A DNA stretch of 64,000 bases, taken from the NCBI RefSeq assembly GCF_040643435.1, contig NZ_JBEYUH010000001.1:310001-374000 (forward strand), given 5' to 3'. Made by a program: the position numbers and the translations under genes. The DNA is from Rhodococcus sp040643435. GTDB taxonomy: Bacteria; Actinomycetota; Actinomycetes; Mycobacteriales; Mycobacteriaceae. This document shows positions 41,743 through 50,400 of this stretch, piece by piece (positions within the stretch are counted from its first letter, which is position 1; the number at the start of each line of letters is the position of its first letter). The notes below the pieces were generated by a model. The model ran no database searches, was not told where the DNA came from, and was given only the letters and a program-made list of their open reading frames with translations.

Positions 41743-42411
41743 ATGCTGAGCTTCTTCGGGCGGGCGTCGGTGTCGAAGGCCACCGCGCCGCTCGGCAAGG
41801 CACTGATCCGTACCGGTCTCTCTCCGGATGCGGTCACCCTGATCGGCACGGTCGCCACGATCGCCGCCGCCCTGACCTTCTTCCCCTTCGGTCAGCTGTT
41901 CTGGGGAACCCTCGTCATCTGGCTGTTCGTGATGTTCGACATGCTCGACGGTGCGATGGCGCGGGCCCGCGGTGGGGGAACCCGATTCGGGGCCGTGCTC
42001 GACGCGACCTGCGACCGAGTGGCCGACGGTGCGATCTTCGCCGGACTGGCGTGGTGGGCGATCTACGACGAACAGAGCCGCCCGCTGCTCGTCGCCACAC
42101 TGATCTGCCTCGTGTCGTCGCAGGTCATCTCGTACGCGAAGGCACGTGCGGAGGCCAGCGGGCTGTCCGCCGACGGCGGTCTGATCGAGCGACCGGATCG
42201 CCTGATCATCGTGCTGGTGGGTGCCGGCCTGACCGGGCTCGGACTCGACTGGGCGATCCACATCGCAATGTGGTTGCTTGCGGCAGGATCGGTGATCACG
42301 GTCTTCCAGCGCGTGCTCGCGGTCCGCAATTCCCCCGGCGCACGGGATCTGCTGCCACTCTCACCCGCCCCGCGCCCGGTCGACTCGGACGATGACGGGG
42401 GAGCGCGATGA
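41743..42411 (+). CDS. pgsA: Phosphatidylinositol phosphate synthase PgsA1
   Basis: Membrane CDP-alcohol phosphotransferase joining CDP-diacylglycerol and inositol-1-phosphate, the first step to phosphatidylinositol and PIMs. The full active-site signature DGAMARARGGGTRFGAVLD(x3)D is present (about residues 67-89) with about six transmembrane helices; QVISYAKARAEASGL is the usual following motif. The ATG at 41743 fits the known start (MLSFFGRASVSKATAPLGK). It is followed by PatA and PimA genes by overlap, the conserved PIM operon. Confidence 0.94.
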   Translation: MLSFFGRASVSKATAPLGKALIRTGLSPDAVTLIGTVATIAAALTFFPFGQLFWGTLVIWLFVMFDMLDGAMARARGGGTRFGAVLDATCDRVADGAIFAGLAWWAIYDEQSRPLLVATLICLVSSQVISYAKARAEASGLSADGGLIERPDRLIIVLVGAGLTGLGLDWAIHIAMWLLAAGSVITVFQRVLAVRNSPGARDLLPLSPAPRPVDSDDDGGAR

Positions 42412-43310
42412 GCATCGCCGAACGCGCCACCGATCTCGGCTACGCGGCGGGATGGCGGCTCGTGCGGGCGCTGCCGGAAGCGTTCGCACGCAGACTGTTC
42501 GACGCCGGGGCCGACTATGCGGCCCGTCGCGGGGGAGGACCTCGGCAACTCAGGTGCAATCTCGCGCGTGTCCTCGGCGTGGCACCGCACGAGGTGCCCG
42601 ACGATCTGATCGTCCGGTCCGTGCGTTCCTATGCGCGCTACTGGCGTGAGGCCTTCCGCCTGCCGTCGATGGACCTCGACGCGACCGCCGCATCGATCGA
42701 TTCCTCGATCGAAGGCCGCGAGAACATCGACCGGGCGCTCGCGGAGGGACGGGGTGCCATCCTCGCGTTGCCGCACAGCGGGAACTGGGACCTTGCCGGG
42801 GTGTGGTGTGTCCGCACCTACGGCGGCTTCACCACGGTCGCGGAGCGATTGCGGCCGGAATCTCTCTATCGGCGGTTCGTCGAATACCGCGAGGGCCTCG
42901 GCTTCGAGGTCTTCCCGGCGAGCGGCGCGGAGTCCTCCCCGTTCGACGTGCTGGCCGCCCGGCTGCAGGACAACAAGATCGTGTGCCTGCTCGGCGAACG
43001 TGATCTCGCACGCAAGGGAGTGCCCGTCACCTTCTTCGGCGAACCCACCCGTATGCCGGCCGGTCCCGCGAAGCTCGCGATCGACACCGGAGCCGCATTG
43101 CTACCGGTTCACTGCTGGTTCACGAGCACCGGCTGGGGATTTCGCGTCGATCCCGAGATCGATGTGAGCCTCGGACTCGACGCTGCCACGCAGGCGCTCG
43201 CCGACCGTTTCGCCACGAACATCGCCGCGCACCCCGAGGATTGGCACATGCTGCAGCCCCTGTGGCTCGACGATCTGTCCGAGACCCGCCGGGCCAGGAT
43301 GGAGGCGTAG
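42408..43310 (+). CDS. patA: Phosphatidylinositol mannoside acyltransferase
   Basis: 300-residue HtrB/LpxL-like acyltransferase, homologue of Rv2611c (PatA), that acylates the mannose of PIM. The HX4D catalytic motif is LPHSGNWDLAGVW, and CLLGERDLARKGVPVTFFGEPTRMPAGPAKLA supplies the second block. ATG at 42408 overlaps the pgsA stop (ATGA), and pimA starts on the base after its stop. It acts at the cytosolic face of the membrane. Confidence 0.92.
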   Translation: MSIAERATDLGYAAGWRLVRALPEAFARRLFDAGADYAARRGGGPRQLRCNLARVLGVAPHEVPDDLIVRSVRSYARYWREAFRLPSMDLDATAASIDSSIEGRENIDRALAEGRGAILALPHSGNWDLAGVWCVRTYGGFTTVAERLRPESLYRRFVEYREGLGFEVFPASGAESSPFDVLAARLQDNKIVCLLGERDLARKGVPVTFFGEPTRMPAGPAKLAIDTGAALLPVHCWFTSTGWGFRVDPEIDVSLGLDAATQALADRFATNIAAHPEDWHMLQPLWLDDLSETRRARMEA

Positions 43311-44438
43311 GTGAGGATCGGGATGGTCTGCCCGTACTCCTTCGATGTTCCCGGCGGAGTGCAGGCCCACGTAGTGGATCTCGCGGAGGTGCTCATCGCA
43401 CGGGGGCACGAGGTGAGCGTGCTCGCGCCGGCCTCGGAGATCACGTCGTTGCCCGACTTCGTGGTCTCGGCCGGCCGCGCGGTCGCGATCCCGTACAACG
43501 GATCCGTCGCACGGCTGAGTTTCGGGCCGGTTTCCTACGCCCGGGTCCGCCGCTGGATCAACGACAACGACTTCGACGTCCTGCACATTCACGAACCGAA
43601 TGCGCCCAGTCTGTCGATGCTCGCGTTGAAGGTGGCCGAAGGGCCGATCGTGGCGACCTTCCACACATCGACGACGAAATCCTTGGTGCTCAGCACCTTC
43701 CAGGGTGTCCTTCAGCCCTATCTCGAGAAGATCAGCGGGCGGATCGCGGTGTCCGAACTCGCACGACGCTGGCAGGTCACCTCTCTCGGCGCCGATGCCG
43801 TGGAAATCCCCAACGGCGTCGACGTGCCGTTCTTCCGGCACGCTCCGCTGCTGCCGGGCTATCCGCGACCTGGCCGCACGGTGCTGTTCCTCGGCCGGTA
43901 CGACGAACCGCGCAAGGGCATGGACGTTCTGCTCGGTGCGCTGCCCGCCCTGGTCGCGCACCATCCCGATATCGAGATTCTCGTGGTCGGGCGCGGTGAC
44001 GAGGACCGGTTGCGTAAGGAAGCCGGGCGGTATGCCGGACACATCCGCCTCCTCGGCCAGGTCGACGACGACGACAAGGCGTCGGCGATGCGCAGCGCCG
44101 ATGTGTACTGCGCACCGAACCTCGGCGGTGAGAGTTTCGGCATAGTGCTCGTCGAGGCCATGGCGTCGGGGACGGCGGTCGTCGCGTCCCAGCTCGACGC
44201 GTTCCGGCGTGTGCTGCGAGACGGGCAGGCCGGTGTCCTCGTTCCCGTCGGCGACGCCGATGCGCTCGCGAGGGGCATTCTCGAGGTCCTCGGCGACGAG
44301 AGCCGGCGGCGAGCGCTGGTCGACTCCGGGTCCTCGGTGGTCGAGGCATACGACTGGCCGGTCGTCGCCGAGCAGATCCTGCGCGTCTACGAGACCGTCA
44401 CGGTCGGTGCCGGCCGGGTGCGGGAGGTCCGGTCGTGA
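43311..44438 (+). CDS. pimA: Phosphatidylinositol mannosyltransferase PimA
   Basis: GDP-mannose-dependent GT4 enzyme that transfers the first mannose to the 2-position of phosphatidylinositol. The 375-residue GT-B protein has the N-terminal loop GMVCPYSFDVPGGVQAHVVDLAE, HIHEPNAPSLSMLAL and the nucleotide-sugar motif GESFGIVLVEAMASGTAVVAS (EX7E). GTG at 43311 directly abuts the patA stop; the nudix gene overlaps its end. Confidence 0.96.
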   Translation: MRIGMVCPYSFDVPGGVQAHVVDLAEVLIARGHEVSVLAPASEITSLPDFVVSAGRAVAIPYNGSVARLSFGPVSYARVRRWINDNDFDVLHIHEPNAPSLSMLALKVAEGPIVATFHTSTTKSLVLSTFQGVLQPYLEKISGRIAVSELARRWQVTSLGADAVEIPNGVDVPFFRHAPLLPGYPRPGRTVLFLGRYDEPRKGMDVLLGALPALVAHHPDIEILVVGRGDEDRLRKEAGRYAGHIRLLGQVDDDDKASAMRSADVYCAPNLGGESFGIVLVEAMASGTAVVASQLDAFRRVLRDGQAGVLVPVGDADALARGILEVLGDESRRRALVDSGSSVVEAYDWPVVAEQILRVYETVTVGAGRVREVRS

Positions 44439-45499
44439 CCCTCAGCGCCGTGACGATTCTGGTCCTGTCGCTGGTAGCCGCCATCGTGGTGGCAATCGGG
44501 GTGTGGGCCTACTCCACCGCGAACCGCCTCGACCGGCTCCACGTGCGTTCCGATCTGTCCTGGCAGGCACTCGATGCTGCCCTGGCTCGCCGTGCCGTGG
44601 TGGTGCGGAGTATCGCCGCGTCGCTCCCGATATCGGATGGACGTGCCCTCGCGCTGCTCGCCGACACCGCCGAGCGAGCCGATCGCGATCGGCGCGAGGA
44701 GGCCGAGAACGCGTTGTCGGCCGCGCTGACCCGACTCGACGCAGGGCGTCTGCGACCCCAGCTCGTGGCCGAACTCGCCGACGCGGAAGCTCGTGTCCTC
44801 ATCGCCCGGCGCTTCCACAACGACGCGGTGCGCGACACACTGGCGTTGCGCACCCGCCGGTCGATCCGCTGGTTGCACCTCGGGGGCACCGCACCGTTGC
44901 CCACCTACTTCGAGATCGCCGAGCGTGCAGGAGGAACCGCCACCGCGGCTCCTGCCGCCCCGGTGCCGGACAGCACGCCGACGTCCCGTACCGGCCCGGT
45001 ACCGGATCGGGCGCGCACGTCCGCGAGGGTGGTACTGCTCGACGAGCACGGCCGTGTTCTGCTTCTGCGCGGGCACGACCCGGCGGCGCCCCACAGGCAC
45101 TTCTGGTTCACGGTCGGCGGCGCGGTCGAACCCGGTGAGGATCTGGTGACGGCCGCGCAACGGGAGATCGCCGAAGAGACCGGGCTCCGGATCGAGCGGG
45201 AACGTCTGTGCGGGCCGATGTGGCGCCGAGTGGCGGTCTTCCCGTTCAACGGCGAGGTACTTCATTCGGAGGAACTGTTCTTCGCCGTCCGGGTGCCGTC
45301 GTTCGAACCCGCATCCGACGGCTTCACCGACCTCGAACGGAGCATGCGCCTCGAACATCGATGGTTCGACGACGAGGAACTGCAGGCACTGGTCCGCTCC
45401 GACAGTGCGGTCTATCCACAGGACCTGCCGGAGTTGCTCGAAGAGGCCCGGCAGGTCGCGGCGCGGCAGCGTGAGCCGGAGATCCGCGCGATCCACTGA
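44435..45499 (+). CDS. Membrane-anchored Nudix hydrolase
   Basis: 354-residue protein, homologue of Rv2609c. A single N-terminal transmembrane helix (VTILVLSLVAAIVVAIGVWAY) is followed by a helical LemA-like segment (RSDLSWQALDAALARRAVVVRSIA) and a C-terminal Nudix domain. The Nudix box is GAVEPGEDLVTAAQREIAEETGL, complete with the metal-binding REIAEE. It would cleave a nucleoside diphosphate derivative near the membrane; the substrate is unknown. GTG at 44435 overlaps the pimA stop, tying it to PIM synthesis. Confidence 0.88.
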   Translation: MTLSAVTILVLSLVAAIVVAIGVWAYSTANRLDRLHVRSDLSWQALDAALARRAVVVRSIAASLPISDGRALALLADTAERADRDRREEAENALSAALTRLDAGRLRPQLVAELADAEARVLIARRFHNDAVRDTLALRTRRSIRWLHLGGTAPLPTYFEIAERAGGTATAAPAAPVPDSTPTSRTGPVPDRARTSARVVLLDEHGRVLLLRGHDPAAPHRHFWFTVGGAVEPGEDLVTAAQREIAEETGLRIERERLCGPMWRRVAVFPFNGEVLHSEELFFAVRVPSFEPASDGFTDLERSMRLEHRWFDDEELQALVRSDSAVYPQDLPELLEEARQVAARQREPEIRAIH

Positions 45500-45659
45500 G
45501 TCCTCCCGCGAAGTGCCGGTGGACCCGGATGAGCAGTCCACTTTCTGTCAACTGGCTATCGGTTCGGCGTGGTCGTCCGTCCTAGTCTGAGGACTCGCCG
45601 CGTGCCCGCCCGTGCGTGCGCGGTGTTCGCCGACCATCCGCAGTGGAGGACAAATCATC

Positions 45660-46562
45660 GTGACCAGCACCGATACCTCATCCGTTACCGGTACCGCCCG
45701 CGTCAAGCGCGGTATGGCCGAAATGCTCAAGGGTGGGGTGATCATGGACGTGGTCACGCCCGAGCAGGCCAGAATCGCGGAGGACGCCGGAGCGGTGGCC
45801 GTCATGGCCCTCGAACGCGTGCCCGCCGATATCCGCGCGCAGGGCGGGGTGTCGCGCATGAGCGATCCCGACATGATCGACGGCATTATCGAGGCAGTCT
45901 CGATTCCCGTCATGGCGAAGGCTCGGATCGGCCACTTCGTGGAGGCTCAGATACTCCAGTCCCTCGGCGTCGACTACATCGACGAATCGGAGGTGCTCAC
46001 GCCCGCCGACTACGAGAACCACATCGACAAGTTCGCATTCACGGTGCCGTTCGTATGCGGCGCCACCGACCTCGGTGAAGCACTGCGCCGCATCAACGAG
46101 GGTGCCGCGATGATCCGGTCCAAGGGGGAGGCCGGCACCGGCGACGTCTCCAACGCGACGACCCACATGCGTCGGATCCGCCAGCAGATCCGACGGCTGA
46201 CCTCCCTCCCCGACGACGAGCTCTATGTCGCCGCGAAGGAACTGCAGGCACCCTACGACCTCGTCGTCGAGGTCGCCCGGGCCGGTAAACTGCCCGTTAC
46301 CCTGTTCACCGCAGGTGGTATCGCCACCCCCGCCGACGCCGCGATGATGATGCAGCTCGGGGCGGAGGGCGTGTTCGTCGGATCCGGAATCTTCAAGTCG
46401 GGAAACCCGGCCCAGCGTGCCGCCGCGATCGTCAAGGCAACCACCTTCCACGACGATCCGGATGTGCTCGCGAAGGTCTCGCGCGGTCTCGGCGAAGCGA
46501 TGGTGGGCATCAACGTCGACGAGATCGCTCAGCCCCACCGGCTCGCCGAACGCGGTTGGTGA
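45660..46562 (+). CDS. pdxS: Pyridoxal 5'-phosphate synthase subunit PdxS
   Basis: Synthase subunit of the DXP-independent PLP synthase, combining ribose-5-phosphate, glyceraldehyde-3-phosphate and ammonia. The 300-residue TIM barrel has KRGMAEMLKGGVIMDVVTPEQARIAEDAGAVAVMALERVPADIRAQGGVSRMSDP with both active-site lysines in the expected places (KGGVIMDV and later GHFVEAQ/RSKGEAGTG). GTG at 45660 is preceded by GTGGAGG. Its glutaminase partner pdxT lies one gene downstream. A TAGTCT box at 45583-45588 is a possible own promoter. Confidence 0.96.
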   Translation: MTSTDTSSVTGTARVKRGMAEMLKGGVIMDVVTPEQARIAEDAGAVAVMALERVPADIRAQGGVSRMSDPDMIDGIIEAVSIPVMAKARIGHFVEAQILQSLGVDYIDESEVLTPADYENHIDKFAFTVPFVCGATDLGEALRRINEGAAMIRSKGEAGTGDVSNATTHMRRIRQQIRRLTSLPDDELYVAAKELQAPYDLVVEVARAGKLPVTLFTAGGIATPADAAMMMQLGAEGVFVGSGIFKSGNPAQRAAAIVKATTFHDDPDVLAKVSRGLGEAMVGINVDEIAQPHRLAERGW

Positions 46563-46712
46563 CCCTCCGGCCCCGCTGCGCGCTCGGGGGACCGCGTGGC
46601 GTTCATGTATCGAAGGGCGACCTCGGCCACCTGCCGACTTGCCGGGGACGTGGCGAGCAGTGCTCGTCCGTGCAGTTAGCCTTCTTCCGTACGGCGGACA
46701 GAAGGAGTTCCC

Positions 46713-47537
46713 ATGGCGAAGATCGAGCAGATCCTGGCGCTCGAGCAGATCGAGAACGACATCTTCCGGGGTATCGCGACCGAGACGTTGCTGCCTCGGA
46801 CGTTCGGTGGTCAGGTGGCAGCCCAGGCGCTCGTGTCGGCGGTGCGGACGGTCGCGCCCGATTACGGGGTGCACTCGCTGCACGGCTACTTCCTGCGTCC
46901 GGGAAACCCCACGATGCAGATCGTCTATCTCGTCGACCGCATCCGCGACGGCCGCTCCTTCTGCACCCGCCGGGTGACGGCTGTGCAGGACGGCAAGGCG
47001 ATCTTCATGATGTCCGCCTCGTTCCACGTGCGCGACGAGGGCATCGAGCATCAGGACACGATGCCGCGAGTGCCCGCTCCGGAGGACCTTCCGGATCCGG
47101 AAACCATGATCGACGACGACACGATGGCCTGGGCCAAACGGGAATGGGCCGAATGGGACTTCCGTTTCGTCCCTCGCGACCGGATGGACGCCTCGCGCAG
47201 GATGGCAGCGCAGCAGCAGGTGTGGTTCCGCTCGCGCGAGGTGCTGCCCGACGACCCGGTCTTCCACGTCTGCACCCTCGCGTACATGAGCGACATGACG
47301 CTGCTCGGTTCGGCAAGCGTGGGACACGCCGACGAACGGACGCAGGGTGCTTCCCTGGACCACGCGATGTGGTTTCTACGGCCGTTCCGCGCCGACGACT
47401 GGCTGCTCTACGACCAGACGTCACCCTCGGCCGGGCTGGGCCGGGCACTGACCCAGGGGCGGATCTTCGATCGCCACGGCAACATGGTCGCGGCGGTGGT
47501 GCAGGAAGGACTCACGCGTTACCTGCGCGATTCCTGA
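46713..47537 (+). CDS. tesB: Acyl-CoA thioesterase II
   Basis: 274-residue double-hotdog thioesterase that hydrolyses medium- and long-chain acyl-CoA. Family marks: LFRG-like ENDIFRGIATETLLPRTFGGQVAAQALVSA at the start, VHSLHGYFLRPGNPTMQIVYLVDRIRDGRSFCTRRVTAVQDGKAIF, LDHAMWFLRPFRADDWLLYDQTSPSAGLGRALTQGRIFDRHGNMVAAVVQEGL at the end. AGAAGGAGTTCCC precedes the ATG. It sits between pdxS and pdxT, as in M. tuberculosis (tesB2). Confidence 0.94.
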   Translation: MAKIEQILALEQIENDIFRGIATETLLPRTFGGQVAAQALVSAVRTVAPDYGVHSLHGYFLRPGNPTMQIVYLVDRIRDGRSFCTRRVTAVQDGKAIFMMSASFHVRDEGIEHQDTMPRVPAPEDLPDPETMIDDDTMAWAKREWAEWDFRFVPRDRMDASRRMAAQQQVWFRSREVLPDDPVFHVCTLAYMSDMTLLGSASVGHADERTQGASLDHAMWFLRPFRADDWLLYDQTSPSAGLGRALTQGRIFDRHGNMVAAVVQEGLTRYLRDS

Positions 47538-47598
47538 TCGGGAAGTTCTCGGACCGCACTGCCCGCACCGGCGACCCCCTTCGGACGGACAGGCAACG

Positions 47599-48252
47599 GT
47601 GACGGCTGTGACGGCTTCTTCTCCCACGATCGGCGTTCTGGCACTGCAGGGCGATGTCCGCGAACACCGGAGCGCGCTCGAAGCGGCGGGGGCGCGGACG
47701 ATCACGGTTCGCCGCGAACGCGAACTCGACGAGGTGGACGGAATCCTCCTGCCGGGCGGCGAGTCCACCACGGTGAGCCGTCTGCTGCGCGTGTTCGACC
47801 TGCTCGAGCCGTTACGGACCCGGCTGAAGGCCGGGCTGCCCGCCTACGGTTCGTGCGCCGGGATGATCCTGCTCGCCTCACAGGTGCTCGACACCACCGA
47901 CGACGCGGAACACCTCGACGCACTCGACATCGCTGTCCGCCGCAACGCTTTCGGCAGGCAGGTGGACTCCTTCGAGACCGACCTCCACATGGCCGGCATC
48001 GACGACGGCCCGGTCCGCGCGGTGTTCATCCGCGCCCCCTGGGTAGAACACGCCGGTCCCGGTGTCGAGATCCTCGCCAGGGTGCCGGACGGACCGGCGG
48101 CAGGCCGGGCGGTCGCGGTGCGCCAGGGCGTCGTGATCGCGACCTCCTTCCATCCCGAGATCACCGGTGACCATCGCGTGCACCGGTTGTTCGTGGAGAT
48201 CGTGCGCTCGGCGACCGGCGGCCGCGCGGAATCCCACAGCAGAGGCGGGTAG
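47599..48252 (+). CDS. pdxT: Pyridoxal 5'-phosphate synthase glutaminase PdxT
   Basis: Class I glutamine amidotransferase that supplies ammonia to PdxS. The 217-residue protein has IGVLALQGDVREH, LLPGGESTTVSRLL, the nucleophile Cys in YGSCAGMILLA and the His/Glu in TSFHPEITGDHRVH. GTG at 47599 is used; GTG 47608 is an in-frame alternative. It is separated from pdxS only by tesB. Confidence 0.95.
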   Translation: MTAVTASSPTIGVLALQGDVREHRSALEAAGARTITVRRERELDEVDGILLPGGESTTVSRLLRVFDLLEPLRTRLKAGLPAYGSCAGMILLASQVLDTTDDAEHLDALDIAVRRNAFGRQVDSFETDLHMAGIDDGPVRAVFIRAPWVEHAGPGVEILARVPDGPAAGRAVAVRQGVVIATSFHPEITGDHRVHRLFVEIVRSATGGRAESHSRGG

Positions 48253-48314
48253 AATCGGCGCTCCGACCTGTCGGTTGACGCCGACCACACTTCGCCGGAA
48301 GGGGCTCGAAGCGA

Positions 48315-49067
48315 ATGAGCGGCCACTCCAAATGGGCCACCACCAAGCACAAGAAGGCGGTCATCGACGCCAAGCGCGGCAAGATGTTCGCGAAGCTGAT
48401 CAAGAACATCGAGGTGGCGGCTCGGACCGGCGGTGGCGACCCGGCGGGTAACCCGACCTTGTTCGACGCCATCCAGAAGGCGAAGAAGAGCTCGGTTCCC
48501 AACGACAACATCGAGCGTGCGCGCAAGCGCGGCGCCGGCGAGGAAGCCGGTGGAGCCGACTGGCAGAACATCACCTACGAGGGCTACGGACCCAATGGTG
48601 TCGCGCTGCTCATCGAGTGCCTGACCGACAATCGCAACCGCGCTGCCGGCGAGGTACGCACCGCGATGACCCGTAACGGCGGCAACATGGCGGATCCGGG
48701 CTCGGTCGCCTACCTGTTCAGCCGCAAGGGCGTGGTCGTCCTCGAGAAGAACGGCCGCGGCGAGGACGAGATCCTCGAGGTCGTTCTCGAGGCGGGTGCC
48801 GAGGAGATCAACGACCTCGGTGACTCGTTCGAAATCGTCTCCGAGGCGGCCGACCTGGTTGCGGTGCGTACGGCACTGGTCGACGCCGGAATCGACTACG
48901 ACTCCGCAGATCCGGACTTCCGGGCCTCCGTCGAGGTCCCTGTCGATGCCGAAGGTGCCCGCAAGGTCATGAAGCTGGTCGACGCGCTCGAGGACTGCGA
49001 CGACGTGCAGAACGTCTACACGAACGTCGACATCTCCGACGACGTGCTCGCCGAGCTCGACGCCTGA
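48315..49067 (+). CDS. YebC/PmpR family protein
   Basis: 250-residue TACO1/YebC-family protein with the invariant start MSGHSKWATTKHKKAVIDAKRGKMFAKLIKNIEVAAR and YEGYGPNGVALLIECLTDNRNRAAGEVRTAMTRNGGNM. Family members are described as transcription regulators (PmpR) or translation factors that relieve stalling at proline runs. GGAAGGGGC precedes the ATG. It lies upstream of ruvCAB, a very common arrangement; TAGAAT at 48250-48255 is a candidate -10. Confidence 0.95.
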   Translation: MSGHSKWATTKHKKAVIDAKRGKMFAKLIKNIEVAARTGGGDPAGNPTLFDAIQKAKKSSVPNDNIERARKRGAGEEAGGADWQNITYEGYGPNGVALLIECLTDNRNRAAGEVRTAMTRNGGNMADPGSVAYLFSRKGVVVLEKNGRGEDEILEVVLEAGAEEINDLGDSFEIVSEAADLVAVRTALVDAGIDYDSADPDFRASVEVPVDAEGARKVMKLVDALEDCDDVQNVYTNVDISDDVLAELDA

Positions 49068-49094
49068 GCGAACTCGCGTCGTACCCGTCTGCAG

Positions 49095-49138
49095 CGGCCG
49101 GGGTCGCGTGTCGGTGACCCGGCACCCGGCCCCGGCCG
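49095..49138 (+). terminator. Possible terminator after yebC gene
   Basis: CGGCCGGGG (49095-49103) pairs exactly with CCCCGGCCG (49130-49138); the 26-base loop contains further complementary parts. It lies between the yebC-type stop and the ruvC promoter and may separate the two transcripts. There is no U-tract. Confidence 0.45.
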
Positions 49139-49139
49139 T

Positions 49140-49162
49140 TATGCTCTCGAACAGGCGTTCGC
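49140..49162 (+). promoter_or_regulatory. ruvCAB promoter -10 with LexA SOS box
   Basis: TATGCT (49140-49145) is a good -10. The next bases, TCGAACAGGCGTTCGC (49147-49162), match the mycobacterial/actinobacterial LexA box TCGAAC-N4-GTTCGA in 11 of 12 fixed positions. A repressor there would cover the transcript start, so ruvCAB is likely DNA-damage inducible. Confidence 0.8.
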
Positions 49163-49219
49163 AAACCTGCGAAACAGGGCCGAGGTCCGTCCGGACCGGC
49201 TGTATTCGGGTGTCGAGAG

Positions 49220-49807
49220 GTGAGTCGGGTGCGCGTGATGGGTGTCGACCCCGGTCTGACCCGCTGCGGTCTGGGAATGGTGGACACCGGACGGGGACGC
49301 GACGTGCTCCCCGTGGCGGTCGGCGTCATCCGCACCACCCCCGATCTCGACCTGGCGCACCGCCTCCTCGAGGTGTCCGATTCGGTCGAGGAATGGATGG
49401 AGCGCTATCGGCCCGACGTCGTCGCGATCGAGCGGGTGTTCTCTCAGCACAACGTCCGTACGGCGATGGGTACCGCGCAGGCCGGTGGTGTCGTCGCGCT
49501 CGCCGCGGCACGTCGTTCGATTCCGGTCATGTTCCACACCCCGAGCGAGGTCAAGGCCGCGGTCACCGGCAACGGCACAGCCGACAAGAAGCAGGTGACC
49601 GCGATGATCACCAAGATCCTGAAGCTCGATGCCGCGCCGAAACCGGCCGATGCTGCCGATGCGCTCGCCCTGGCCGTCGCGCACTGCTGGCGGGCTCCGC
49701 TGATCGCCAGACTCGCGGCCGCCGAGGCTGCGGCTGCCCAGCAGAAGAAACGGTACGAGGAACGGCTGCGCGAACAGTCGGCCGCACGGAAGGCAGGTAG
49801 CCGGTGA
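49220..49807 (+). CDS. ruvC: Holliday junction resolvase RuvC
   Basis: Endonuclease that cleaves Holliday junctions at the end of homologous recombination. The 195-residue protein has the four catalytic acids in VMGVDPGLTRCGLG, VVAIERVFSQHN, and ADAADALALAVAHCW. The C-terminal tail is basic and Gln-rich. GTG at 49220 is used; GTG 49229 is an alternative. It overlaps ruvA by GTGA and sits behind an SOS box. Confidence 0.96.
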   Translation: MSRVRVMGVDPGLTRCGLGMVDTGRGRDVLPVAVGVIRTTPDLDLAHRLLEVSDSVEEWMERYRPDVVAIERVFSQHNVRTAMGTAQAGGVVALAAARRSIPVMFHTPSEVKAAVTGNGTADKKQVTAMITKILKLDAAPKPADAADALALAVAHCWRAPLIARLAAAEAAAAQQKKRYEERLREQSAARKAGSR

Positions 49808-50400
49808 TCGCCTCGGTACACGGCGAGGTACTCGACATAGCCCTCGATCATGTGGTGATCGAGGCGGGTGGGATCGGTTATCGCATCAACACCACACCCG
49901 CGACGCTCGCCGGTCTCAGGCGCGGTGAGCAGGCGCGACTGGCGACGGCGATGATCGTGCGTGAGGACTCCATGACGCTCTACGGCTTCGTGGATTCGGA
50001 GGCACGCGAGCTGTTCGGTCTGCTGCAGACGGTCAGCGGTGTCGGTCCCCGGCTCGCGATGGCCACGCTCGCCGTCCTCGAACCCGATGCTCTGCGTGCC
50101 GCTCTCGCGGACGGCAACACCGCAGCCCTGACTCGGGTGCCCGGCATCGGCAAACGCGGCGCCGAACGGATGATCGTGGAACTGCGCGACAAGGTGGCAG
50201 CCGTCGGCGCGACGGGAGCTGTGCCCGCCGCGGCCGGCGCTTCGCCGCTGCGCGAGCAGATCGTCGAGGCGCTGGTCGGTCTCGGGTTCACTGCCCGTCA
50301 GGCCGAACCGGCCGCCGACAAGGTCCTCTCCGAGGATCCGGACGCCGACGTCTCGACGGCTCTTCGCTCCGCACTCAAACTGCTGGGCAGGTCGCGGTGA
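49804..50400 (+). CDS. ruvA: Holliday junction helicase subunit RuvA
   Basis: Tetrameric protein that binds four-way junctions and loads RuvB. The 198-residue protein has the OB domain (MIASVHGEVLDIALDHVVIEAGGIGYRI), two helix-hairpin-helix motifs (LQTVSGVGPRLAMATL and LTRVPGIGKRGAERMIVEL) and the RuvB-binding C-terminal domain (REQIVEALVGLGFTARQAEPA). GTG at 49804 overlaps ruvC, and its stop overlaps ruvB. Confidence 0.96.
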   Translation: MIASVHGEVLDIALDHVVIEAGGIGYRINTTPATLAGLRRGEQARLATAMIVREDSMTLYGFVDSEARELFGLLQTVSGVGPRLAMATLAVLEPDALRAALADGNTAALTRVPGIGKRGAERMIVELRDKVAAVGATGAVPAAAGASPLREQIVEALVGLGFTARQAEPAADKVLSEDPDADVSTALRSALKLLGRSR

